This document shows positions 1 to 9,000 of a stretch of 64,000 nt of DNA, one piece after another; the first letter of the stretch is position 1, and the number at the start of each line of letters is the position of its first letter. Source of the DNA: JBAXXL01 sp037127915 (GTDB lineage Bacteria; Bacteroidota; Ignavibacteria; Kapaibacteriales; UBA2268); assembly GCA_037127915.1 (NCBI GenBank), contig JBAXXL010000015.1, positions 22,882 to 86,881 of the forward strand, written 5' to 3'. The notes beneath the pieces are model-generated. The model searched no databases, was not told the origin of the DNA, and saw only the letters and a program-made list of their open reading frames with translations. The translations under genes and the position numbers were made by a program.

Positions 1-2
1 AA

Positions 3-2261
3 GTAATTTTGCTTATTGTGCTGATTTTCGCTCAGCTGTTTTTATTAAAAAGCCAAGAAAAAGCAGAAATTAATTTTGACTTTTCAAATATTGCAAAAGA
101 CATTAATCCCAACCGTTATACAGGAGTATTTTTCGAATTTCTGAATAATAATGTTAATAATAAACTTGGTGTATGCGCTCAAGAAATCATGGATCGTGGT
201 ATGGATATCAATCCATTTACGAAAGGTTATACACAATATTGGTTTGGTTATTACACTTGCGACACAAATCTATGTAAAATTGAGTACCCTTGGCAAGCCG
301 GGTATAATTTCAATGCCAATTTCCACAACCTTATGAGAAAAAATACAAAAGATGGTTTTGCCGGATTTAGCCAAGTAATAATGATAGACAACGATAGTGA
401 CTACGAATTTTATTGCTATTTAAAAGGCGATATTGGACAAGGTAAGGTATTTGTTTCTTTGATTGATACGGCGACCAAGGAGGTGCTTTACAGAGGAGAA
501 TTGGGTCCGATCAATGCTGTATGGACAAAATACGCAGTTGATATTCCGAAGATTGAAAGCACAAACTATGTAAAACTGACTATTGCTATCGCCGATTCCG
601 GATTTTTCGAGGTTGACGAAACTTCGTTTAAATCAAAAACAAGCCAATATAATTTACGTAAATCATTTATAGATATGATGAAATATGCCAAACCGGGTGT
701 TTTGCGATTTCCGGGTGGTGCATTCACCGACTATCCCGATACTCGTTTGAAATATTCATTAGAGAATGTTGATCAAAGACCATCGCCGCATTTTTCGTAT
801 AATGGTATTTCACAGCGTATGGATTTCGGTTTTACGGAATATTTAGAATTCTGTAGAGATATGAAAATTGAGCCCTATATTGTTTTAAATTATAGAAACG
901 GTACCCCTGAAGAAGCATTTGACTTCGTTTCTTATTGTAACGATCCACCAGACAAAGGATTGGGTAAAATTAGAGCCCAGAAAGGGAATCTTGAACCCTT
1001 TAATGTAAAATACTGGGAAGTTGGAAATGAAATTTGGGACGATGATAAAGGATTGGCAAAGAAGTTTTTGGTTTATTATAAGGGAATGAAAAAAATTGAC
1101 CCTACGGTAGAGATTATGGTCCCGGGAAATCATTGGCTACTTGAATCGAATATTAAAGATCTTTTTACAACGATTAAAGATTCATGCGATATCTATAGTT
1201 GGCATCCCGCGTGTAATGGTTATTTTGATGCCGGTACTCCACCTGAACAATATATTTATGAGGTTATGGCATCTTGGGGATATGGAATGCACTGGGATTT
1301 TATGGGCATTAACAAATTGCTTTTTGAAAATTCCGGATCGACGCATACAAAAAATGCACCTACCGAATGGTGGACTTCGTATGAAAGCTGGCCAAATTGG
1401 CTGGATGACGGACTTACTGAAAATTCAAATCTTGTTACTTCATTGGCTAGTATTCAGATGGTTCATGAATGTGTAAAGTATTGGGAAACCACATCGTTGG
1501 GGTGCAGGACACTGTTTTTAGGTTACTTCCGGAATCGTATGAACTCTCTCGGTCAACGTGTTGCTTATGGTTGCGGCTCTATGTATAGCGTCTCCATGTT
1601 TTCTTCTCACCATGGTAATGATTTTGTACCTACGTCGGTTATATCAAATTGTTATAATATGATGGATATTGAGGGTTATTGGCCAAAATATAGAGATGTT
1701 CCTTATATAGATGCGGTTACAACACTAAGCGAGGATACTATATTCGTTTCAATCGTCAATAGGCATCGTACTTCGAAAATTCGTACTACATTTAATATGA
1801 AAGGTTGGCAAAATACTAAAGAAGCTGTGGTTTATGAGTTATCATCCGACAGCTATAAAGATGCAAATTCAGCCGATGAACCGCTGAAATTGTTTCCTAA
1901 AAGTAAAAAAGTACTCCTTCCGAACGGATCCTACGATTTAGAACCGCATTCTTATACTATTATTGCTATTCCGAGAAGCGATTTTAATGTAAGTGTTAAA
2001 TATAATGCAAAACCTGATTTTGAATTGTCATTATTCCCAAATCCCGCGAGCAATTATATTATAATTGATACCTATGGTAAAATCATGGATAAAATCGAGA
2101 TATTCAATACTCAAGGGATCTTAATAAGATCATTGAAAACTGATGAATTAGCGGCTGGTTACATAGAATTGGATTTATCCGGTTTCGCCGCGGGTGTTTA
2201 TATGATACAAGCCGAGCTGAATGGTCAAACGATAAGTGATAAATTTACCGTAAGAAAGTAA
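3..2261 (+). CDS. Secreted GH51-type alpha-L-arabinofuranosidase-like glycosidase, T9SS sorting domain (5' end probably cut)
   Basis: Likely an exported glycoside hydrolase acting on arabinose-containing polysaccharide. The frame is open to the window edge. A TTG at base 9 could start it, but a hydrophobic leader is already running, so the true start is probably a few codons upstream. After the leader comes a jelly-roll carbohydrate-binding-like region (about residues 60-205), then a TIM barrel opening with LRFPGG. EVGNEIW holds the expected acid/base Glu (about residue 341), and TEWW (about 453) is the likely nucleophile region. A beta domain follows, then a T9SS sorting domain from about 675 (FPNPASN, closing GVYMIQ and KFTVRK). 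Clan and fold are clear. Substrate is inferred from family resemblance. A terminator follows at 2289. Confidence 0.85.
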   Translation, partial: VILLIVLIFAQLFLLKSQEKAEINFDFSNIAKDINPNRYTGVFFEFLNNNVNNKLGVCAQEIMDRGMDINPFTKGYTQYWFGYYTCDTNLCKIEYPWQAGYNFNANFHNLMRKNTKDGFAGFSQVIMIDNDSDYEFYCYLKGDIGQGKVFVSLIDTATKEVLYRGELGPINAVWTKYAVDIPKIESTNYVKLTIAIADSGFFEVDETSFKSKTSQYNLRKSFIDMMKYAKPGVLRFPGGAFTDYPDTRLKYSLENVDQRPSPHFSYNGISQRMDFGFTEYLEFCRDMKIEPYIVLNYRNGTPEEAFDFVSYCNDPPDKGLGKIRAQKGNLEPFNVKYWEVGNEIWDDDKGLAKKFLVYYKGMKKIDPTVEIMVPGNHWLLESNIKDLFTTIKDSCDIYSWHPACNGYFDAGTPPEQYIYEVMASWGYGMHWDFMGINKLLFENSGSTHTKNAPTEWWTSYESWPNWLDDGLTENSNLVTSLASIQMVHECVKYWETTSLGCRTLFLGYFRNRMNSLGQRVAYGCGSMYSVSMFSSHHGNDFVPTSVISNCYNMMDIEGYWPKYRDVPYIDAVTTLSEDTIFVSIVNRHRTSKIRTTFNMKGWQNTKEAVVYELSSDSYKDANSADEPLKLFPKSKKVLLPNGSYDLEPHSYTIIAIPRSDFNVSVKYNAKPDFELSLFPNPASNYIIIDTYGKIMDKIEIFNTQGILIRSLKTDELAAGYIELDLSGFAAGVYMIQAELNGQTISDKFTVRK

Positions 2262-2288
2262 AAGAAAGTTTTTTTATTAATAAAATTA

Positions 2289-2320
2289 GGGATAGACCAA
2301 AAATCTATCCCATATTTTAT
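2289..2320 (+). terminator. Rho-independent terminator after the GH51-type gene
   Basis: An 8-bp perfect stem (GGGATAGA at 2289-2296, TCTATCCC at 2304-2311) with a 7-nt loop, followed by a T-rich tract. It lies 28 bases after the stop codon of the upstream gene. Confidence 0.75.
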
Positions 2321-2336
2321 TATTCTATGAAATTAA

Positions 2337-2508
2337 TATGGCATCACTACGATATTGAACAGCGTAGCTGTGCTATATTAATAGCAAATGAGATTAGGCT
2401 GCAATTTGAGCAACGTAGTTGCTGAATATTCTTCAATCCTGAAAGGATGGAATTATTATAGAAAATTGAAAACCGACTGGTCTTAAAACCCTGAAAGGGT
2501 GAAATAAA
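2337..2508. repeat. 172-bp intergenic direct repeat, copy 1
   Basis: This block recurs at 2633-2804 in the same orientation at a constant offset of 296 bases, with scattered substitutions and no indel. It holds small dyads: ATCCTgaaAGGAT, ACCCTgaaAGGGT and a GTAGCTGTG / CAACGTAGTTGC pair. No reading frame of note crosses it. Apart from the two copies, the 2.3-2.8 kb gap holds nothing I recognise. Confidence 0.9.
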
Positions 2509-2632
2509 TGCCAAAATATTCAGAATTAGGGTTCAAGGATTAAAAGATGATAAGATTGTGTTGATATTGGTTAAACTATTCATTTAAACATCCTTCAATC
2601 CTGAAATCCTTTAATCATAATTCTGAAATTTA

Positions 2633-2804
2633 TATGGCATCACTACGATATTGAACAGCGTAGCTGTGCTATATTAATAGTAAATGACATTAGACTGCAA
2701 TTTGAGCAACGTAGTTGCGGAATATTCTTCAATCCTGAAAGAATGGAATTATTATAGAAAATGGAAAACCGATTGGTCGCAAAACCCTGAAAGGGTGAAA
2801 TAAA
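2633..2804. repeat. 172-bp intergenic direct repeat, copy 2
   Basis: Second copy of the block at 2337-2508, same orientation, equal length, clearly diverged by point changes (for example GAAAGGATGG against GAAAGAATGG). It ends about 28 bases before the stop codon of the minus-strand FG-GAP gene. Confidence 0.9.
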
Positions 2805-2832
2805 CACATCTCGATCGGGAACATATCTAAGT

Positions 2833-4401
2833 CTATCTAATAACTACAAATATACCTGTTTCAATAATATTTCCCGATATAATTTTACAAAGGTAAACAC
2901 CCTGGGAAAGCCCGCTGATATCCAAATTGTCAGTAAAATCAGAATTGATTAATTTGAATCCAATTAAATTATATACTTCAATAGTGCCGTACTTAAAATT
3001 TGATGTTATCCTCAGGTTAGTCTTAGCAGGATTAGGAGATAATGTAATCGCATTATCAAGTAAATTTTCCTCAACAGCGGATTCATTAATGCCTACAACT
3101 GCATTCCTTTTGTGATTTCTTCTAAACATGAGCCATTCGGGTCCTGTGGTGCTGTTTGTTGATACCATATAGGCTCTGCCGTGGTTTTTTGTTATGTCAG
3201 TAGATTCTCCGTGGCCACCAATGACAAAAAGCTCATAAAAGCCATCCCCGTTGAAATCGGCACAAATTGGAGCGTTGTTTATATCGAATTCTTTACCGTA
3301 ATCCGCCCTTAAATCCAAATTAAAAATCTCCGAGCCGTCCGGTCCATTTAAGGCGATTAATTCACCTGCTGTATGTCCAAAAACAACATCTAATATTTTA
3401 TCGTTGTTCATATCGGTGAAAATAACTCCACGGAATGAAGTGGAATATTCCTTCATTTGGTATCTCCATAGTTCTGTTCCGTTCCCACGAAGTACAACCA
3501 AATTGAAGTAATCAACATAAGCAATTTCGTATTTACCATCTCCATTAATATCACCAATGCTAGTAGGTGCACCTATATAAAACTTGTTTTGTAATTGGAA
3601 AGTCCATATAACTGTTCCGTCAATACCGTTTAGGCAATATAAAATACCATCATAAGTTCCGATTATGACTTCTTGTTTGCCGTCGTCATCTATATCGGCA
3701 ATTGTTGGTCCGTGATACATTTTATTATTTGGAATATCGCAATTCCAAAGCAAAGTACCGTCGTTGGCTTTAAATGCGGCAATTCTATTTGGGTTTTCAA
3801 AACGCCAAGAAGCAACAACGCAATCCAATTGACCGTCTCCATCTAAATCGGCTATTACAGGTTCAGTTTGCACAACCGCATTTGAAACAACATTCTTCGT
3901 CCAAATAATTTCTCCGGTTTCGCCTTTGTAACTTGTTAAATCGCCTGCAAAATTGCCACCTAATATTTCCGGTTTGCCGTCTCCGTCTACATCAGCAATC
4001 GACGGTGGAGAATCTGTTCCAACAGAAGGTATCATCCATTTTATAGTACCATCCAAGCCATTAAAACAATACAATTTCGCATTACTGGAATTGTGCAGGA
4101 TTACTTCTTTTTTACCGTCCATATCCACATCATATATTATTGGAGCCGCATCGTTAGCACCATTTGTTTTGTATGACCACAAAATCGATCCATCTTCGGA
4201 ATTCAAAGCATAAATGCTCTCGTCCTGAAAATAAGTAGAAAATACTATTTCTAATTTGCCATCTTCGTCAATATCATCGGCACAGGAATTACCAAACGAA
4301 ACTGATTGTAAATCAAATGACCAAAGCACCTCGGGTGAGGAGGCGAATAAGTTTAAATTATATGCTATAAGTACTGCTACTAGTATTACAAAAGTTTTCA
4401 T
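2833..4401 (-). CDS. Secreted FG-GAP/VCBS (PQQ-like) beta-propeller protein with T9SS sorting domain
   Basis: Exported, non-enzymatic-looking 522-residue protein. An N-terminal signal peptide (residues 1-20, MKTFVILVAVLIAYNLNLF) is followed by about seven propeller blades. Each blade carries a calcium-loop DxDxDGxxE motif (DIDEDGKLE, DVDMDGKKE, DVDGDGKPE, DLDGDGQLD, DIDDDGKQE, DINGDGKYE). In between are PQQ-type blades such as LNSEDGSILW. A T9SS domain starts near residue 445 (LSPNPAKTN) and closes with GVYLCKII and VVIR. Likely a cell-surface or secreted ligand-binding propeller. The ligand is unknown. It lies 34 bases downstream of the hybrid kinase gene on the same strand, so co-transcription with the kinase island is possible. 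Confidence 0.88.
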   Translation of the reverse strand: MKTFVILVAVLIAYNLNLFASSPEVLWSFDLQSVSFGNSCADDIDEDGKLEIVFSTYFQDESIYALNSEDGSILWSYKTNGANDAAPIIYDVDMDGKKEVILHNSSNAKLYCFNGLDGTIKWMIPSVGTDSPPSIADVDGDGKPEILGGNFAGDLTSYKGETGEIIWTKNVVSNAVVQTEPVIADLDGDGQLDCVVASWRFENPNRIAAFKANDGTLLWNCDIPNNKMYHGPTIADIDDDGKQEVIIGTYDGILYCLNGIDGTVIWTFQLQNKFYIGAPTSIGDINGDGKYEIAYVDYFNLVVLRGNGTELWRYQMKEYSTSFRGVIFTDMNNDKILDVVFGHTAGELIALNGPDGSEIFNLDLRADYGKEFDINNAPICADFNGDGFYELFVIGGHGESTDITKNHGRAYMVSTNSTTGPEWLMFRRNHKRNAVVGINESAVEENLLDNAITLSPNPAKTNLRITSNFKYGTIEVYNLIGFKLINSDFTDNLDISGLSQGVYLCKIISGNIIETGIFVVIR

Positions 4402-4435
4402 TTTTTTCCCAAGATATTTTGGCTTTCAAGCATTA

Positions 4436-6052
4436 CTAATTTAAATGTTTCTGAATTAATTCTTTGAACTTCTTAAAGTTAATAGGTTTAGATAAATAGT
4501 CGTCACAACCTGCGGCTAAAGCTTTTTCTCTATCTCCGGTAAGTCCATAGGCGGTTTGAGCAATGATAACTACATTTTTATTAAACTGCCTTATATGACG
4601 AGTTGCAGTATAACCGTCCATGTCTGGCATTTTTATGTCCATAAATATCAAATCAATGTCAGGATTGTTGCGACAAATTTCAACAGCTTCAATACCTGTT
4701 CGTGCTTTTAAAACTTCACCGGTAAAATCCTTTATTGCCGCGGCAATAAACTTAAACGAAATTATATCGTCTTCGGCAATCAATATTTTCAGATCTTCTG
4801 CTATTTCTTTTTCGTCCATCAATATTTTGTGTTTTCGGAATTGGGTTCTATTGTTTAATAAAGGAATAGTGAAATAAAATGTTGTACCTTTGCCCACTTT
4901 ACTTTCTACCCAAATCTTGCCGCCTAATATTTCAACATAACCTTTTGCTATGGATAACCCTAAACCTGTTCCATCATAATCTCGGGAGAGTGATTCACTG
5001 CCTTGTCTAAAACGATCAAAAATATATTCCATTTGTGGTTTCATTATCCCTATGCCTGTATCAGTAACAAAAAATTCTAAAAACTCAGGTGAAACGGAAT
5101 ATCCCAAAGTAATCTCTCCATCATAAGTAAACTTAACAGCATTGTCTAGGAGGTTAGAAAGAACTGTAATAATTTTTTCGGAATCAAGTTTAAAGCATTC
5201 ATTATTATTTTTGACACTGGTATGTATATTAAATTTTAAACCCTTGATTTCAGCCATTGGTTTATATCGGATATATAATTCGTCAAACATTTGATTAATG
5301 TATGTATCTGTTTCTATGAGTTTTACGTTTTCTGCTTGAATTTGTGAAATTGAAACAATTGCGTCTATTGTATTAATTAATCGATCGGAACTTTGCTTTA
5401 TAATTGAATTATACTCTGTCCTTTCACTGGAAGATAGAGTATCATCTTGTAAAATTGAAAGAAATCCAAGGATACCGTTTAACGGTGTACGTATTTCGTG
5501 AGAAATATTATTAAGAAATGCGGTTTTGAGGTTGTCGCTTTCTTCTGCTTTATTTTTAGCGAAAATCAAGTCCAAATTTGTTTTTTCAAGCTCAAAAGTT
5601 CGTTCCTTTACTTTGAGTTCTAAGGTTTGATTTTGGCTAAGCAATTGCTGATGCAAGTAGCGAGCAAATAGCAAATTTTTAATTCTTAAACCCACTTCTA
5701 TTAAATCAAGTGGCTTAGCAAGAAAATCTTTTGCACCGCTGGCTAATGCTCGTTGTTTAGCATCAATTGACATATCGGCAGTAAGTACTAAAATTGGCAA
5801 ATATGAATCAAAAGGTATTAAAGATTTCAACTGCTCCATTACTAAATAACCTGATAAGTTAGGCATCATAAGATCGAGCAGTATCAAATCGGGTTTAAAC
5901 GATTTATATAAACTAACCGTTAAACGCGAATCAGTTGTTGTTTTAATATTTGTATATCCTTGAATTTCAAGTAATCCTTGCAGAATATCAATATTTGCTT
6001 CATTATCATCCACAATTAGGATGTTTGCATTTTTTAAAGTTGAATCAATCAT
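4436..6052 (-). CDS. Hybrid histidine kinase, REC-HisKA-HATPase-REC
   Basis: Cytoplasmic 538-residue kinase with no membrane segment. The N-terminal receiver (residues 10-125) has its phospho-acceptor at D60 in LLDLMMP. A coiled coil (about 135-175) leads to HisKA with H185 in SHEIRTP. The HATPase domain shows an N box (LDNAVKF), DTGIGIM and GTGLGLSIA. A second receiver (about 420-538) has D472 in FMDIKMP. That receiver is a close paralogue of the stand-alone receiver at 12003-12371. Phosphate probably enters from or passes to other members of the island. It is the last kinase of the minus-strand run, 34 bases after the giant kinase gene. Confidence 0.93.
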   Translation of the reverse strand: MIDSTLKNANILIVDDNEANIDILQGLLEIQGYTNIKTTTDSRLTVSLYKSFKPDLILLDLMMPNLSGYLVMEQLKSLIPFDSYLPILVLTADMSIDAKQRALASGAKDFLAKPLDLIEVGLRIKNLLFARYLHQQLLSQNQTLELKVKERTFELEKTNLDLIFAKNKAEESDNLKTAFLNNISHEIRTPLNGILGFLSILQDDTLSSSERTEYNSIIKQSSDRLINTIDAIVSISQIQAENVKLIETDTYINQMFDELYIRYKPMAEIKGLKFNIHTSVKNNNECFKLDSEKIITVLSNLLDNAVKFTYDGEITLGYSVSPEFLEFFVTDTGIGIMKPQMEYIFDRFRQGSESLSRDYDGTGLGLSIAKGYVEILGGKIWVESKVGKGTTFYFTIPLLNNRTQFRKHKILMDEKEIAEDLKILIAEDDIISFKFIAAAIKDFTGEVLKARTGIEAVEICRNNPDIDLIFMDIKMPDMDGYTATRHIRQFNKNVVIIAQTAYGLTGDREKALAAGCDDYLSKPINFKKFKELIQKHLN

Positions 6053-6086
6053 TATATTACTCTTAATTTTTTTTATTTTAATTCTA

Positions 6087-9000
6087 TCAATTTGGAATAT
6101 TTATCCACTCATCAACCATCATCAAAAACATTTTGATGTTTAGCGGTTTGGTTAAATAGTCTCTGGCACCCTGTAACATTAATCTTTCAATCTGCTTCGG
6201 CATAGCGTCAGCAGTAATTATAACAACAGGAATAGATTTAGTATCTTCATCAGCTTTTAGATTTGTCAAAACTTCGCTACCGTGGATATCGGGCAAATCT
6301 AAATCAAGCAAAATTAAATCGGGTTTATATTCTTTAGCTAATTGCACTGTTTGCATGCCGTTTATACTTGTAAATAAACTAATTCCATTACGGTATTCAG
6401 AAAGGATTAGTTGAACTAACTCAGTATTCGACATATTGTCTTCTATATATAAAATAGTACCGGTTTTTCCAGTTACTGCTTCATCATCATTTGTAGCATT
6501 CCCTATCCGCTCAATCAAACTACTATGATTTTCTAAATAAGGAAATTCAATCCAAAATGTACTACCTACTTCAAGAGTGCTATCGACACCAACATTTCCG
6601 CCCATAGCTTCCATAAGTTTTTTCACTACAGCCAATCCCAATCCTGTACCCTCGGTTACAGATTTTTCAGCACTAAACCGCTCGAATGGATCGAAAAGTA
6701 TTGGAATATAATTCGGCGAAATTCCGGATCCGCTATCAGTAATAGAAATTCTGACAAACTTTATAGTATCGGTATCATTTGATAATACATCAGTTTTGAT
6801 AATTATGAAACCGCCAATATTGTTGTACTTAATAGCATTGTTTAACAAATTCAGCAATACTTGTCTTAAGCGCTGGTTGTCAGCATTAACAAAAAGTTTT
6901 TTATTGGATGCTTCCGAAAATTCAATATGTAATTGTTGTTCATCCGCATGCTGTTGCACTACCTCCAGCATTTGTTTTATTACACCAATTATTTCTATCG
7001 GCTCTAATGATAACGAAAGACGGCCGGCTTCTATGCTTGAAATATCAAGAACTTCATTGATTAAATTGAGCAAGTGCTTTCCGCTGTTTAAAATATGCTT
7101 AACACCTTTCTTGTGGGACGGATTAAGCTCTCCCATATCCATCAATTGAGCGAAACCAAGAATCGAATTCATTGGCGTTCTCAACTCGTGGCTCATACGT
7201 GAAAGAAACTCACTCTTGGCAAGGTTGGCTTTTTCGGCCTCGTTTTTTGATTTAATAATTTGTTCCTCTGCTATTCTTCGTTCAGTTATATCGCGGCTTA
7301 TACCTAATAAACCAAAAATATGTCCGTCTGAATCGCGTAGAGGAGCTTTGTATGTATCAATAAACTTTTCAGAATTATCAGGATAGGTAATCCACTCATC
7401 ATTGTGCCGTGCCACTCCGCTTTCCATCATTATCAAATCTTGCTCGCGGAAAAAATCTGCAACGTCTTTATTAAATAAATCATAATCAGTAGAACCTACT
7501 ATATTTGGAATAGTCTTTCCAGTAAATCGTGCAAATTCTGAATTACAACCTAAATAAACACCATCTATGTTCTTGAAAAAAACCATATCAGGAATAGATT
7601 GTAATAAATCGGATAACAATGCTGTCTTTTCGTTCAAAGCTTGTTCTACTATTTTGCGTTCTGTAATGTCCACTAAAACTGACAATAAGCACATTTCATC
7701 GCCAATAACAATTTGGTCCCCGGAAAACAAACCTGTTAATATTTTACCTGATTTTGTTCTTATATTTAATTCAATTTCTTTTACTGTATTTTTTTCTTTT
7801 ATCTTTTCTATAATAGTTTTACGAATGTTTGGATTTTCAAAAATTTCTAATTCTGTGGAATTTTTATCAATTATTTCATCCCTGGAATAACCTAATGTAT
7901 TAATAAATGCTTCGTTTACATCATAATAAGTTCCATTTTCGAAATTAGAGATTGCCATAAGCGCTGAATTTGATTGAAAGGCTTTGGAAAACTTTTCTTC
8001 CGATATTTTGATTTTTGAAACATCTTTACTAACTCCGAAAATCACAGGTTTGTCATTCCAAAAACCTGGCTTAACTCTCGTTTCAACAGCAATGTAATTC
8101 CCGAATTTAGCAATAAGCGGAACAGGACAAAAATCCGCGGTCCCTGCAAGCATTTCACCAACTATTCGCCCGGCTTCCGCCCTGCGTTCGGGAGGATGAA
8201 TCATCAGAACAGATTGGTGCATTAGCTCTTCTGTTGTATATTCTAGTCTTTGATTAACAGTATTGTTAGTATGTATTATATTCCCTTGTTCATCGAGAAC
8301 AAAAAGGAAATCATCGATTGTGTTGAAAAAAGTTTCATAGTTCCGGCGGGTCTGTTCTAAAGCTTCTTCTGTCCGTTTTTTAACAATTAAGCTGGATAGT
8401 AAATTGCTCCAAACCTTCAAATTATTTATTTCATTAGTACTATATTCTTTTGTATTTAGCACAGAATCCAATCCAACAAAACCAATAAGCTGGTTTTCAT
8501 TAAGAATAGGAATCACAATCAGCGACTGAATTCCTTGAGGTTCTAGAATTTCACGTTCAGCTTTCCAGCCTTCAGCCAAATCTTGCACGAAAGGAATAAT
8601 AATGTTTTCATTTCGCTGTAACGTTCCCATCCACATAGGTAACATATCGCAAGGAATATTCTGGAGGTTTTCTATTTGGGGTTGAGTACCATGGTTACAC
8701 CATTCATAAGTATTCTGCATTGTGTTTTGGGATATATCCAATTCAAATATATAAGCCCTGTCAGCACCGAGAAAACCACCAATCCTTTTCAGCGCCAAAT
8801 CTAATGAAGCATTTATTTCAGCGTTTGGTGTGCCTGAAAGTTGAATAGACAAATGCAGTAGTTCATTTGCAAAATCCGACGCCCGTTTTTGTTCGGTGAT
8901 ATCCCAGTTGGTGCCTATCATCCGCAATGGTTTTCCCTCATCATCGCGCTGAACTATAGCCGTTGCTCTTATGTAATGAATTGTGCCATCAGGCCAAACT

